Positions 19,763 through 28,561 of a stretch of 64,000 bases of DNA are shown here, one piece after another (the first letter of the stretch is position 1; each line of letters starts with the position of its first letter). Source of the stretch: Sulfitobacter sp. EhC04 (lineage in GTDB: Bacteria > Pseudomonadota > Alphaproteobacteria > Rhodobacterales > Rhodobacteraceae); the NCBI RefSeq assembly GCF_001650875.1, contig NZ_LXYI01000024.1, forward strand, positions 1 through 64,000, read 5' to 3'. The notes under the pieces were generated by a model. That model was given only the letters and a program-made list of their open reading frames with translations. It was not told the DNA's origin and did no database searches. The translations under genes and the position numbers were made by a program.

Positions 19763-20757
19763 CCCAAGCCCACCGGGACGGAGAGGCGCAGGACAGGCCT
19801 GTGGTGATCTCCTGTGGTGAGCCCGCAGGCATCGGACCCGAAATTGCCGCCCGCGCATGGGCGGCACTTGCCGGTGAAATCCCGATGCTCTGGCTGGGCG
19901 ACCCCCGCCACCTGCCCGCCGATGTCCCGCACCGCACCGTCCGCGGTGCGGCAGAGGCGGCAGAGGTGTCGGCAGACGCCCTGCCGGTGCTGGCGCACAA
20001 CTTTGGCCCGGCCATGATACCCGGCACCCCGCGCCCCGAACACGCGCAGGGCGTGATCAACATGATCGCGCTGGGGGTGGAGATGGTCCGGGATGGCAGC
20101 GCCTGCGCCCTGTGTACCGCCCCGATCCACAAGAAGGCGCTGATGGACGGGGCCGCATTTGCCTATCCCGGCCATACCGAATACCTCGCCGCCCTTGCCG
20201 GTGTCGATCGGGTGGTGATGATGCTGGCCTCGGATCAACTGCGCGTGGTCCCCGCGACCATCCACATCGCGCTGGCCCAGGTGCCGACCGCGCTGACCCC
20301 CGAAAGCCTGCGCCGCACCATCGAGATCACCCATGCGGGCCTGCGCGACCTCTTCGGCATTGCGGCCCCCCGCCTCGCCATTGCCGGGCTGAACCCCCAT
20401 GCGGGCGAAGGCGGTGCCATGGGCCGCGAGGAACTGGACTGGATCGCGCCCCTGATCACCGAAATGCGCGGCAAGGGCTTTGACCTGACCGGCCCGCTGC
20501 CCGCCGACACCATGTTCCACGCCGCCGCCCGCGCGCGCTATGACGCAGCGGTGGCAATGTATCACGATCAGGCGCTGATCCCGATCAAGACGCTGGATTT
20601 CGACAAGGGTGTGAATGTGACCCTGGGCCTGCCCTTCCTGCGCACCTCGCCCGATCATGGCACCGCCTTTGACATCGCGGGCAAGGGGCTGGCCAACCCC
20701 ACCAGCATGATCGAGGCAATCCGCCTCGCACACCGCATGGCCACAGGCACCACATGA
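19759..20757 (+). CDS. pdxA: 4-hydroxythreonine-4-phosphate dehydrogenase
   Basis: A 332-residue enzyme of pyridoxal phosphate synthesis that oxidises 4-phosphohydroxy-threonine before condensation by PdxJ. It shows [19 protein letters not shown] at the N-terminus, the metal-binding His in [11 protein letters not shown], the [15 protein letters not shown] motif and [18 protein letters not shown]. The start ATG overlaps the surA stop (ATGA). The surA-pdxA-rsmA order matches that of many proteobacteria. Confidence 0.97.
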   Translation: MTQAHRDGEAQDRPVVISCGEPAGIGPEIAARAWAALAGEIPMLWLGDPRHLPADVPHRTVRGAAEAAEVSADALPVLAHNFGPAMIPGTPRPEHAQGVINMIALGVEMVRDGSACALCTAPIHKKALMDGAAFAYPGHTEYLAALAGVDRVVMMLASDQLRVVPATIHIALAQVPTALTPESLRRTIEITHAGLRDLFGIAAPRLAIAGLNPHAGEGGAMGREELDWIAPLITEMRGKGFDLTGPLPADTMFHAAARARYDAAVAMYHDQALIPIKTLDFDKGVNVTLGLPFLRTSPDHGTAFDIAGKGLANPTSMIEAIRLAHRMATGTT

Positions 20758-20818
20758 CCTTTCATTGTTCCAGAAATATACACATCCCCGGCCCGCGTCC
20801 GGGCGCAGGATGTGCCCC

Positions 20819-21661
20819 ATGAGCGCCATCGACTCCCTGCCGCCCCTGCGCGAGGTGATCCAGACGCACGGGTTGTCGGCGCGCAAGTCGCTGGGGCAGA
20901 ACTTCCTGCTGGACCTGAACCTGACCGCCAAGATCGCCCGGCAGGCCGGTGACATGGCCGATTGCGACGTGCTTGAGATCGGACCGGGGCCCGGCGGGCT
21001 GACCCGTGGCCTGCTGTCCGAAGGCGCGCGCCATGTGCTGGCCATCGAAAAGGACAGCCGCTGCCGCCCCGCATTGGATGAAATCGCCGCCGCCTATCCC
21101 GGCAGGCTGACGGTGCTCGAAGGCGACGCGCTGGACATCGACCCGCTGGCCCATCTGACGCCGCCGATCCGGGTGGCGGCCAACCTGCCCTATAACGTCG
21201 GCACCGAACTGCTGATACGCTGGCTGACCCCGCCCGACTGGCCGCCCTACTGGCAAAGCCTGACCCTGATGTTCCAGCGCGAAGTGGCTGAACGCATTGT
21301 GGCACCGCCGGGCAGCAAGGCCTATGGCCGCCTTGCCCTGCTGGCCCAATGGCGGGCAGAGGCGCGGATTGTCATGCATCTGCCGCCCGGCGCCTTTACC
21401 CCGCCGCCCAAGGTCTCCTCTGCGGTGGTCCATCTGACCGCCCTGGCCGAACCGCGCTTTCCGGCCGATGCCGCCGTGCTGAACCGCGTGGTTGCCATGG
21501 CCTTCAACCAGCGCCGCAAGATGCTGCGCTCGGCGCTCAAGGGCATCGCGCCCGATATCGAGGATGTGCTGAACGCCGCCGGAATCGCGCCCACCGAACG
21601 CGCCGAACAGGTCCCGCTTGAGGGGTTCTGCGCCCTGGCCCGCGAGGTGGCGAAACGATGA
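20819..21661 (+). CDS. rsmA: 16S rRNA (adenine-1518/1519-N6)-dimethyltransferase
   Basis: A 280-residue methyltransferase that dimethylates two adenines in the 3' loop of 16S rRNA during late 30S assembly. Motifs visible are the SAM-binding [12 protein letters not shown] near residue 45 and the catalytic [11 protein letters not shown] near residue 120, preceded by the family N-terminus [14 protein letters not shown] start it at 20819 (MSAIDSLPP) because upstream in-frame codons lie in the intergenic motif region. It overlaps the following lipoprotein gene by four bases. Confidence 0.97.
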   Translation: MSAIDSLPPLREVIQTHGLSARKSLGQNFLLDLNLTAKIARQAGDMADCDVLEIGPGPGGLTRGLLSEGARHVLAIEKDSRCRPALDEIAAAYPGRLTVLEGDALDIDPLAHLTPPIRVAANLPYNVGTELLIRWLTPPDWPPYWQSLTLMFQREVAERIVAPPGSKAYGRLALLAQWRAEARIVMHLPPGAFTPPPKVSSAVVHLTALAEPRFPADAAVLNRVVAMAFNQRRKMLRSALKGIAPDIEDVLNAAGIAPTERAEQVPLEGFCALAREVAKR

Positions 21662-22242
21662 TCCGGCTGATCGCAGCAATCGCGCTGCTCTGCGCGCTTG
21701 CCGCCTGCGCCCCCACCACCGGCCCGTCACCCGGTTCGCGGGCGGATGTGGCGGCGCTGACCCGCGCCTTGCAGGCGATGTCCCCCGGCGTCGATCCGGC
21801 AGAGGCCGCACATGCGGCTGATCTGTCCTACCGCTATACCTTTCAACTGGCGCAACAGTACCAGATCACCGATGCGCCGCTTGTGCATAACGCCAAGGTC
21901 AACGCCGGGAAAAAACCGCGCGGGCTGTGCTATCACTGGGCCACGGACATGCAGCATCTGCTGAATCAGTCGGGGTTCGAAACGCTTGAGATCCAGCGCG
22001 CCATCGCCAATGCCGCAAACCCGATCCTGATCGAACATTCGAGCGCCGTGATCACCGCGCGGGGTGCCCCGATGCACAGCGGCGTCATCATCGACCCATG
22101 GCGTCAGGGCGGCAGATTATTCTGGTCGCCGGTGACGCAGGACCGCCGCTATGACTGGAAGGAACGCGGCGCGGAGCTGCGCCGCCTTGGGCGCGTCACC
22201 TACGTCAACCCCGATGGCACCGCCTCTCTGCAACCGGAGTGA
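21658..22242 (+). CDS. putative lipoprotein of unknown function
   Basis: A 194-residue protein with a lipoprotein signal peptide (lipobox LAAC with the acylated Cys near residue 17). The mature domain contains [14 protein letters not shown] and [12 protein letters not shown] followed by [11 protein letters not shown]. Cys, His and a later His/Asp in such an arrangement recall Cys-protease-like or transglutaminase-like folds, but that is only a suggestion from order, and I know no named family. It overlaps rsmA upstream and the beta-lactamase gene downstream by four bases each, so it is cotranscribed with both. An envelope function fits the operon. Confidence 0.8.
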   Translation: MIRLIAAIALLCALAACAPTTGPSPGSRADVAALTRALQAMSPGVDPAEAAHAADLSYRYTFQLAQQYQITDAPLVHNAKVNAGKKPRGLCYHWATDMQHLLNQSGFETLEIQRAIANAANPILIEHSSAVITARGAPMHSGVIIDPWRQGGRLFWSPVTQDRRYDWKERGAELRRLGRVTYVNPDGTASLQPE

Positions 22243-23069
22243 TCATGCCCCGCTTCCCCCGCCCCCTCCTGCCCGCTGCGCTGGTCCTTGCCGCCAGCAT
22301 CGGCATGGCCTCCGCCACCGGGGCGGAAACCCTCTGCACATTGGTGATGGAGGTGCAAAGCGGCGAACTCCTGCTTGAGCAAGGCGACTGCAAGACGCGG
22401 GTCACCCCGGCCTCGACCTTCAAGATCCCGCTGGCGGTGATGGGATACGCATCCGGCATCCTGGAGGATGCACACGCCCCGGTGCTGTCCTACCGCCCCG
22501 GCGAACCGGATTGGGGCGGCGCGAACTGGACCCGCGACACCGATCCCACCGATTGGCTGACCTATTCCGTGGTCTGGTACTCGCAACGCATCACCGCCGC
22601 CCTGGGCCAGCACGGTCTTGCGGAATATGCGGAATCCTTCGGATACGGGAATGCGGATTTCTCCGGCGATGCGGGCTATGACAACGGCTTGGAACGCGCC
22701 TGGATCGCCTCTTCGCTCACCGTGTCGCCGATCGAGCAGGCCATGTTCCTGCGCGGCCTGCTGCGCGATGAACTGCCCGTCAGCCCCAAGGCCATGGCAC
22801 AGACCCGCGCCATTGTCGAAAAACGGAAAGTGGGCGGCTGGACCCTGCACGGCAAGACCGGAGGTGCCTATCCGCGCCGGGCCGACCGCAGTTTTGACCG
22901 TGCGCACGGCTGGGGCTGGTATGTGGGCTGGGCAGAGCTTGGCAAACGCAAGCTGATCTTTGTCAGGCTGACACAGGATCGCACGCGCAAGACGGGATCA
23001 CCGGGCATCCGCGCCCGCGACGCCTTTATCGAGATATGGCCGGATCTGGCCAAGGGCCTGCGGCGGTAA
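22239..23069 (+). CDS. class D (OXA-type) beta-lactamase
   Basis: A 276-residue periplasmic serine beta-lactamase or closely related penicillin-recognising enzyme. After a signal peptide (cleaved near ATGA-ET at about 29) come all class D motifs in order: S59-TFK, S110-VV, Y136-GN and K206-TG, with the expected spacing. The conserved Trp after KTG (GWGWYVGW) is also present. It should therefore be an active enzyme. It is the last cistron of the lptF operon, overlapping the lipoprotein stop. Location in a core envelope operon and normal codon use suggest an intrinsic, not recently acquired, enzyme; the substrate range cannot be read from sequence. Confidence 0.92.
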   Translation: MIMPRFPRPLLPAALVLAASIGMASATGAETLCTLVMEVQSGELLLEQGDCKTRVTPASTFKIPLAVMGYASGILEDAHAPVLSYRPGEPDWGGANWTRDTDPTDWLTYSVVWYSQRITAALGQHGLAEYAESFGYGNADFSGDAGYDNGLERAWIASSLTVSPIEQAMFLRGLLRDELPVSPKAMAQTRAIVEKRKVGGWTLHGKTGGAYPRRADRSFDRAHGWGWYVGWAELGKRKLIFVRLTQDRTRKTGSPGIRARDAFIEIWPDLAKGLRR

Positions 23070-23121
23070 TCTCCGGCACCGGGCAAAGGCCCCGCCGCCC
23101 CCTGAGGAACGGCGCGGCAGG

Positions 23122-23796
23122 TTATTCCGCCGCCTGGCCCGGATCGCTGCTGTCACTGTCCGCCTTCGGCTTGCGGCGGTAGGTGCGCTTGGGCTTCGGC
23201 TTGCTTTCCGGCGTTTCGACCAGACCGCTGCTGTCCTGATCATCGTCATCGCTGCCGCCTGTCACGAAGTCCGGCAGTTGCGCAGAATCTTTCTGGGGCG
23301 GCTTCTTGGTGCGCTTGGGCTTTTCAGGCGCGGGCTGCTTGGCCTCTTCGACCGCAGGCTGGTGATCATCACCGGGCTGCGGCTGATCGCCCTGATGGGT
23401 GTTTTGCTGATTGTTGTTTTGCTGATTGTTGTTGTGTTGATTCTGGTTGCCGTCGCGTTCCTGCCGCTCCGACCGCTCGCGGTCGCGTTCGGCCTGGCGC
23501 TCGCGGTTCTGGCGTTCCTGCTCCTCGCGGCGCTGGTCGATCTCGCGCTGCGCTTCGGACAACAGGCGCAGGTAATGCTCCGCGTGCTGCTGAAAATTCT
23601 CTGCCGCAACGCGGTCATTGCTTAGCTGCGCGTCGCGGGCAAGCTGATTGTATTTCTCAATCACCTGCTGCGGGGTGCCGCGCACCTTGCCTTCGGGACC
23701 GCTGCTGTCAAAGACGCGGTTGACGACATTACCGCCGCTTTGCGGCTGCCGGTTGCGGTTATTCTTGGACCGGGACCGTGATCTGCTGGATTTCAT
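23122..23796 (-). CDS. DUF4167 domain protein, highly charged
   Basis: A 224-residue protein. The N-terminal half is the DUF4167 domain common in alphaproteobacteria: a basic SRSRSKNNRN leader, NVVNRVFDSSGPEGKVRG and ENFQQHAEHYLRLLSEAQ. The rest is low complexity: an Arg/Glu/Gln coiled coil, an Asn/Gln tract and a Lys/Pro-rich tail. The basic ends suggest nucleic-acid binding, and no function is established. The Asn/Gln tract comes from a 15-base tandem repeat at 23401-23445. It converges on the beta-lactamase gene. Confidence 0.88.
   Translation of the reverse strand: MKSSRSRSRSKNNRNRQPQSGGNVVNRVFDSSGPEGKVRGTPQQVIEKYNQLARDAQLSNDRVAAENFQQHAEHYLRLLSEAQREIDQRREEQERQNRERQAERDRERSERQERDGNQNQHNNNQQNNNQQNTHQGDQPQPGDDHQPAVEEAKQPAPEKPKRTKKPPQKDSAQLPDFVTGGSDDDDQDSSGLVETPESKPKPKRTYRRKPKADSDSSDPGQAAE
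23401..23445. repeat. 15-base tandem repeat coding an Asn/Gln tract
   Basis: Two identical units of GTTTTGCTGATTGTT and one degenerate unit on the plus strand, encoding the NNQQN repeats of the DUF4167 protein on the minus strand. Confidence 0.85.
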
Positions 23797-24004
23797 GAAA
23801 TGATGTCAGTCTTTGGTGAGTTGTCATAAGAACCGGTGCAGCGATCATCGCCAATTGCACCCGATTGCGAAAGATTGTTGGGCTTACCGCCGCGCGGGAC
23901 CGCCAAAGGCATCCACCGCTGCAACACCCTCGATAAAACATGGGCTGGGCGACAGGGCAAGGGCAAAGTGGCGAAAATTAAATAAAGTGGCCCGTTTCCG
24001 CCAC

Positions 24005-24841
24005 TCAGGCTGGGTTTGCAGCACTTACAACCCGCGCGCGCCCGCCCAGATCATGGGCCAGATGCACATCGCCCCAGCCCGCGCGCCGGAAAATATCCTG
24101 CACCGCCGCGCCCTGCTGCCAGCCGATTTCCACCAGCACCCGGCCGGTTGCGGTCAGATACCCCTGCGCTTCCTCAGCAATGGTCCTATAGGCAGACAGC
24201 CCGTCCGCCCCATCGGTCAGCGCGATGCGCGGTTCGTGATCGCGCAATTCCGGTGCCACCTCGGCCATTTCCTCGGCCGCGAGATAGGGTGGATTGGACA
24301 CGATCAGGTCAAAGCGCCCCTCGACCGCATCGAACCAGTCCGACTGCCGGATATCCGCCCGCGCCGCCACACCATGCGCAACCGCATTGGCACTGGCCTG
24401 CAGGCAGGCCCCTTCCGACAGGTCGATGCCCAGTCCCGTCGCCTCGGCCCGCTCCGCCAGCAGGGTCACGAGGATACAGCCCGACCCGATGCCAAGGTCC
24501 AGCACCCGCTCAAACGGCGCGCCAAGCGCCAGTTCGATCAGCGTCTCGGTTTCCGGGCGCGGGTCCAGCACCTCGCGGCTGACCTTGAAATCGCGGCCAT
24601 AAAAGGCGCGCGCCCCCACCAATTGGCTGACCGGCACCCGCACCGCCCTGAGCGAGACCAGCCGCTCGAACCGCTCCGCGATTTCTGGCGCGATCTCTTC
24701 GGGGGCAATCAGCGTCACCCGCCCGGCATCCACCGAGGCCGCATGGGCCAGCAACAGCCGCGCATCGCGGGCCGGGTCCGGCACACCCGCCGCCCTGAGC
24801 CGCGCCGCTGCCGCCGCCATGATTGCGCCCGCCGTCGTCAT
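24005..24841 (-). CDS. prmC: release factor glutamine methyltransferase
   Basis: A 278-residue methyltransferase that N5-methylates the Gln of the GGQ motif of release factors. It carries the catalytic [11 protein letters not shown] (NPPY) near residue 185, the SAM-binding [15 protein letters not shown] near 115 and the family N-terminal helical domain with [10 protein letters not shown]. Its ATG overlaps the prfA stop (ATGA), placing enzyme and substrate genes in one transcript, as is common. Confidence 0.97.
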   Translation of the reverse strand: MTTAGAIMAAAAARLRAAGVPDPARDARLLLAHAASVDAGRVTLIAPEEIAPEIAERFERLVSLRAVRVPVSQLVGARAFYGRDFKVSREVLDPRPETETLIELALGAPFERVLDLGIGSGCILVTLLAERAEATGLGIDLSEGACLQASANAVAHGVAARADIRQSDWFDAVEGRFDLIVSNPPYLAAEEMAEVAPELRDHEPRIALTDGADGLSAYRTIAEEAQGYLTATGRVLVEIGWQQGAAVQDIFRRAGWGDVHLAHDLGGRARVVSAANPA

Positions 24842-25893
24842 GCGTTCATCGCCGCAAGCTGCTGCGCCTGCGCATCAGCCGTCAGCGCATCCACGATCTC
24901 GTCCAGATCGCCCTGCATCACCGCATCCAGCCGGTACAGCGTCAGATTGATCCGGTGGTCGGTCATCCGCCCTTGCGGAAAATTATAGGTCCTGATCCGC
25001 TCCGACCGGTCGCCCGATCCCACTTGCGCCGCCCGGTCGGCTGAGCGTGCGCTGTCCACCCGTGACCGTTCCATGTCATAAAGCCGCGCTTTGAGCACCT
25101 GCATCGCCTTGTCGCGGTTGCGGTGCTGCGACTTTTCCGAAGAGGTCACCACGATCCCTGTCGGAATATGGGTGATCCGCACGGCGGAATCGGTGGTGTT
25201 GACATGCTGCCCGCCCGCACCCGAGGACCGCATCGTGTCAATGCGCAGATCATTGGCGTTGATCTCGATATCCACATCCTCGGCCTCCGGCAGCACCGCG
25301 ACAGTGGCGGCAGAGGTGTGGATGCGCCCGCCGCTTTCGGTGCTGGGCACCCGCTGCACCCGATGCACACCGCTTTCGAACTTCAACCGGGCAAAGACAT
25401 TCTGGCCGGTGATATGCGCCACCACTTCCTTGACCCCGCCCAGTTCCGTCATCTGGCTTTCGATCAGGTCGAACCCCCAGCCGCGCGTCTCGGCATAGCG
25501 CTGGTACATCCGCAACAGATCCGCCGCGAACAGCGCCGCCTCGTCGCCGCCGGTGCCGGGCCGGATTTCCAGCATCGCAGGCTTGGCGTCAGCGGCATCG
25601 CGCGGCAAAAGCGCCAGTTGCAGCGCCGCCTCCACTTTGGGCAATGCCTCCTTCAGGGTCGGCATTTCCTCGCGCGCAAGCTCGGCCATCTCAGGGTCCG
25701 CCAGCATCGCCCTGGCGTCCTCCATGTCCCTGAGCAACTGCCGGTACAGGTCGATCTGCTCCACCACCGGCTTCAGATCGGCATATTCCTTGGCAAGCGC
25801 GGCAAAATCAGCCCCGTCGGACCCGGCAGACATGGCGGCCTCCAGGTACTGGAAGCGCTGGGTGATCTGCAAAAGACGGTCCATGGGTATCAT
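24838..25893 (-). CDS. prfA: peptide chain release factor 1
   Basis: A 351-residue class I release factor reading UAA and UAG. The GGQ loop ([17 protein letters not shown]) is near residue 230. The codon-recognition tripeptide is PST ([16 protein letters not shown]), a mild variant of the usual PAT/PVT. The rest matches RF1 throughout ([16 protein letters not shown] near the end). I choose the ATG at 25893 (MIPMDRLL); 25884 is an alternative, and neither has a strong ribosome binding site. It is followed by prmC. Confidence 0.96.
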   Translation of the reverse strand: MIPMDRLLQITQRFQYLEAAMSAGSDGADFAALAKEYADLKPVVEQIDLYRQLLRDMEDARAMLADPEMAELAREEMPTLKEALPKVEAALQLALLPRDAADAKPAMLEIRPGTGGDEAALFAADLLRMYQRYAETRGWGFDLIESQMTELGGVKEVVAHITGQNVFARLKFESGVHRVQRVPSTESGGRIHTSAATVAVLPEAEDVDIEINANDLRIDTMRSSGAGGQHVNTTDSAVRITHIPTGIVVTSSEKSQHRNRDKAMQVLKARLYDMERSRVDSARSADRAAQVGSGDRSERIRTYNFPQGRMTDHRINLTLYRLDAVMQGDLDEIVDALTADAQAQQLAAMNA

Positions 25894-25921
25894 CGTCAGG
25901 GATGTCGCTGATGGAAAGGCT

Positions 25922-25949
25922 TTGGTCAAGGGCCGCCGCGTGCTATAGT
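25922..25949 (+). promoter_or_regulatory. putative promoter giving a leaderless transcript
   Basis: TTGGTC at 25922-25927 and TATAGT at 25944-25949 are separated by 16 bases. The expected transcription start about seven bases later coincides with the ATG at 25956 of the next gene, which lacks a ribosome binding site. This fits leaderless initiation. Inference from motif match only. Confidence 0.4.
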
Positions 25950-25955
25950 GGCACC

Positions 25956-26243
25956 ATGTTTCGCGCAGCGCTTCTGATCGGGCTGATCGCCCTGCCCGCC
26001 GTCACCTTGGGCGATGTCACCTCGCCCAGTGGCAAGACGGTTGATTGCTATTGCACCGACCGCAACCACAACCGCATCGAACTGGGTGAAACCATCTGCC
26101 TGCAGGTGGACGGGCGCATGTTCATGGCGCAATGCCAGATGTCGCTGAACGTGCCGATGTGGCGCGAGGTGCAAAAGGGCTGCCTGTCCTCAGAGCTGAG
26201 CCAGCCATCCCTTGATCCGCTTGGCGTTTACCCCAAAATCTGA
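25956..26243 (+). CDS. small exported Cys-containing protein of unknown function
   Basis: A 95-residue protein with a signal peptide ([18 protein letters not shown]) and a mature part with five Cys (DCYCTD, TICLQV, AQCQMS, KGCLS). Oxidised periplasmic Cys pairs and the short length suggest a compact disulphide-stabilised fold. I know no named family. It is divergent from prfA, lacks a clear ribosome binding site, and its last 54 bases overlap antisense the end of the DUF1499 gene. Confidence 0.75.
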   Translation: MFRAALLIGLIALPAVTLGDVTSPSGKTVDCYCTDRNHNRIELGETICLQVDGRMFMAQCQMSLNVPMWREVQKGCLSSELSQPSLDPLGVYPKI

Positions 26244-26600
26244 GCGGCCGAAGCGCAGGCGCCCGAAAACCTCCAGAATGCCGTCATCCAGTGTCACCGT
26301 GGTGTAATCGGGAAACCCGATCCAGCGGGTGCGGCTGACGTAAGTCACCTGCCAATCCCCGACAGACCCGGCCAGAACCTGCGTCCCGGCAGTGCCGCGT
26401 ATGATCCGATCCAGCTGTTCCAGCCTGGCAGGCCCTGCGGCCCCCACATCCTCCCGCCAGATGAAACCGCCGTCCAGTGGCGTCTCGCCCAGCGGCGCAC
26501 CGGCGGAGGCATGATGCCAGCGCATCACATTATGCGGGGCCAGCCGGATATAGGCCAGCAAGCCCGCCAGCAGGAGGACCAGGATCAAGAAAAAATACAT
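26190..26600 (-). CDS. DUF1499 family membrane-anchored protein
   Basis: A 136-residue protein with one N-terminal transmembrane helix (YFFLILVLLLAGLLAYIRLA) and a periplasmic DUF1499 domain, seen in YVSRTRWIGFPDYTTVTLDD and [15 protein letters not shown]. The family is widespread with no established role. I start it at 26600; the in-frame ATG further upstream lies in the repeated CATTGTTCC motif. The last 54 bases overlap antisense the 3' end of the exported protein gene. Confidence 0.85.
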   Translation of the reverse strand: MYFFLILVLLLAGLLAYIRLAPHNVMRWHHASAGAPLGETPLDGGFIWREDVGAAGPARLEQLDRIIRGTAGTQVLAGSVGDWQVTYVSRTRWIGFPDYTTVTLDDGILEVFGRLRFGRSDFGVNAKRIKGWLAQL

Positions 26601-26648
26601 GCGCACCCCAGCTCTTTCATTGTTCCAAAAATACACCCTTCCGCCCTG

Positions 26649-27596
26649 TCAGCGGTACGCGACCCCCGGCAGGACGCACAACAGCTCGTAAAGGATGTTC
26701 GCCCCGGTCAGTGCCGTATTGCCTGATGTATCGTAGGGCGGCGAGACTTCAACCAGATCGGCCCCGACAATATTGAGCCCCTTCAGCCCCCGGATCAGCT
26801 CAAGCGCCTGCATCGTGCTCAGCCCGCCGATCTCCGGCGTGCCGGTGCCGGGGGCAAATGACGGGTCAAGACTGTCGATGTCAAAGGTCACATAAGTGGG
26901 CAGCTTGCCGATGTCGCGGCGGATCTCGCCACTCAGCGCCGACAGGCTGCGCCCCCAGAGTTCATGCGCCGGAAACTGCTGGAACCCCCAGGCCGCGGCC
27001 TCGGCAAAATCATCCGCGCCGTATCCGGTGCCCCGCAACCCGATCTGATAGACTTTCGAAGGGTTTATCAGACCTTCCTCATGTGCGCGGCGGAACACGG
27101 TGCCATGGGTCTCCCGCACGCCGAACATCTCCTCGTTCACATCCGCATGGGCATCCACATGGATCAGCGCCACCGGCCCGTGCCGCCGCGCCATCGCACG
27201 CAGGATCGGCAGGGTTATGGAATGGTCTCCGCCGATGGCCAAGGGCATCGCATCATAGTTGAGGATCGCATCGTAACTCTCTGCAATGATGCGCAAACTG
27301 TCGCTCAGCGAAAAGGTGTTGATCGCCAAATCGCCAATATCGGCTACCTGCAGGCTGTCGAAGGGGGCCGCCCCCGTGGCCAGGTTATAGGGCCGCAGCA
27401 TCGCGCTTTCGCTGCGCACCTGCTTGGGGCCGAACCGCGTGCCGGACCGCCAGGAGGTGCCGATGTCCATCGGCACCCCCAGCACCGCCACATCCAGCCC
27501 CGCCAGATCATTCACCGATGGCAGCCGCATGAAGGTATTTGGCCCCGAGAACCGCGCCAGGTCGTTGCCGCTGATCGGCTGGTTCTTGCCGCTCAT
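26649..27596 (-). CDS. speB: ureohydrolase (agmatinase/guanidino-acid hydrolase family), second copy
   Basis: A 315-residue binuclear manganese hydrolase of the arginase/agmatinase family that splits urea from a guanidino compound. Metal-binding motifs are complete: GGDHSITLPIL, IHVDAHADVNE and TFDIDSLDPSFAPGTGTPE. The start ATG at 27596 overlaps the stop of the preceding ureohydrolase gene (ATGA). The two proteins are paralogues but clearly diverged, so they probably have different substrates. Agmatine, 4-guanidinobutyrate and guanidinopropionate are all possible; the symbol denotes the family only. Confidence 0.9.
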   Translation of the reverse strand: MSGKNQPISGNDLARFSGPNTFMRLPSVNDLAGLDVAVLGVPMDIGTSWRSGTRFGPKQVRSESAMLRPYNLATGAAPFDSLQVADIGDLAINTFSLSDSLRIIAESYDAILNYDAMPLAIGGDHSITLPILRAMARRHGPVALIHVDAHADVNEEMFGVRETHGTVFRRAHEEGLINPSKVYQIGLRGTGYGADDFAEAAAWGFQQFPAHELWGRSLSALSGEIRRDIGKLPTYVTFDIDSLDPSFAPGTGTPEIGGLSTMQALELIRGLKGLNIVGADLVEVSPPYDTSGNTALTGANILYELLCVLPGVAYR

Positions 27597-28558
27597 GCCG
27601 TCCTCATCCGGTGCCCCAGCAGACAAAGGATCTCCGTCGCCACATGCGCCCCGGCAATCGCCGTGGCCCCGGTGCTGTCAAACGGCGGAGAGACCTCCAC
27701 GATGTCGCCGCCCATGATATTGATCCCCGCCAGATCGCGCAGCATGATCGCGCATTGCGCCGATGTCAGCCCGCCCCAGACAGGCGTGCCGGTGCCGGGG
27801 GCAAAGGCCGGGTCCAGCGCGTCGATGTCAAAGGTCAGATAACAGGGCCGGTTGCCCAGCACTTTCTTGATCTTCGCCACGGCGGCGGCAGGCCCCTTCT
27901 CATGCACTTCGCGGGCGTCGATGGTGGTCACCCCCAATGTGTCGGGATTGGTGGTGCGGATGCCCACCTGAACGCTTGTCGCCGGGTCCACGATCCCCGA
28001 TTTCACCGCCTTGTAGAACATCGTGCCATGGTCGATCCGGTCCATGTCGTCATCCGGCCAGGTGTCGGAATGGGCATCGAATTGCAACAGGCTGATCGGG
28101 CCGTATTTCTCTGCATAGGCCTTGAGTATCGGAAAGCTGATGTAGTGATCGCCGCCCAGCACCACGCTGGCAGCACCGGCGTCCAATATGCCCTTGATAT
28201 GCGCCGTCAGCGCCGCCGGGAATTGCGAGACATGGCCGTAGTCAAAGGCCAGATCGCCATAATCCGCGATGGCAAATTCGCTCAGCACGTCGAAATCCCA
28301 GCCGTAAGGCGGGTCATAGGGTTGCAGCGTGCTGGCCTCGCGGATGGCGCGGGGGCCAAGGCGGGTGCCGGTGCGGTTGGTCACCGCCTGGTCAAAGGGC
28401 ACGCCGGTCACGGCGATGTCCACGCCCCTCAGATCCTTGGTATAGCGCCGCCGCAAAAAGGACGTGGCCCCACCAAAGGCATTCTCAAAGCTCGGCCCCT
28501 TAAGGTCATCACGGGTAAAGGCCTGATCGACCTGGGTTTTTGCATCTTCCAGCGCCAT
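27593..28558 (-). CDS. speB: ureohydrolase (agmatinase family), first copy
   Basis: A 321-residue paralogue of the next gene. The metal motifs are LGGDHYISFPIL (with Tyr where the other has Ser), LLQFDAHSDTWPDDD and TFDIDALDPAFAPGTGTPV. The GGDHY form is common among agmatinase-annotated alphaproteobacterial enzymes. It follows the M20 gene by three bases and overlaps the next ureohydrolase by four, so the three are one operon. The substrate is not readable; a guanidino compound and urea release are the secure part. Confidence 0.9.
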   Translation of the reverse strand: MALEDAKTQVDQAFTRDDLKGPSFENAFGGATSFLRRRYTKDLRGVDIAVTGVPFDQAVTNRTGTRLGPRAIREASTLQPYDPPYGWDFDVLSEFAIADYGDLAFDYGHVSQFPAALTAHIKGILDAGAASVVLGGDHYISFPILKAYAEKYGPISLLQFDAHSDTWPDDDMDRIDHGTMFYKAVKSGIVDPATSVQVGIRTTNPDTLGVTTIDAREVHEKGPAAAVAKIKKVLGNRPCYLTFDIDALDPAFAPGTGTPVWGGLTSAQCAIMLRDLAGINIMGGDIVEVSPPFDSTGATAIAGAHVATEILCLLGHRMRTA

Positions 28559-28561
28559 GGC

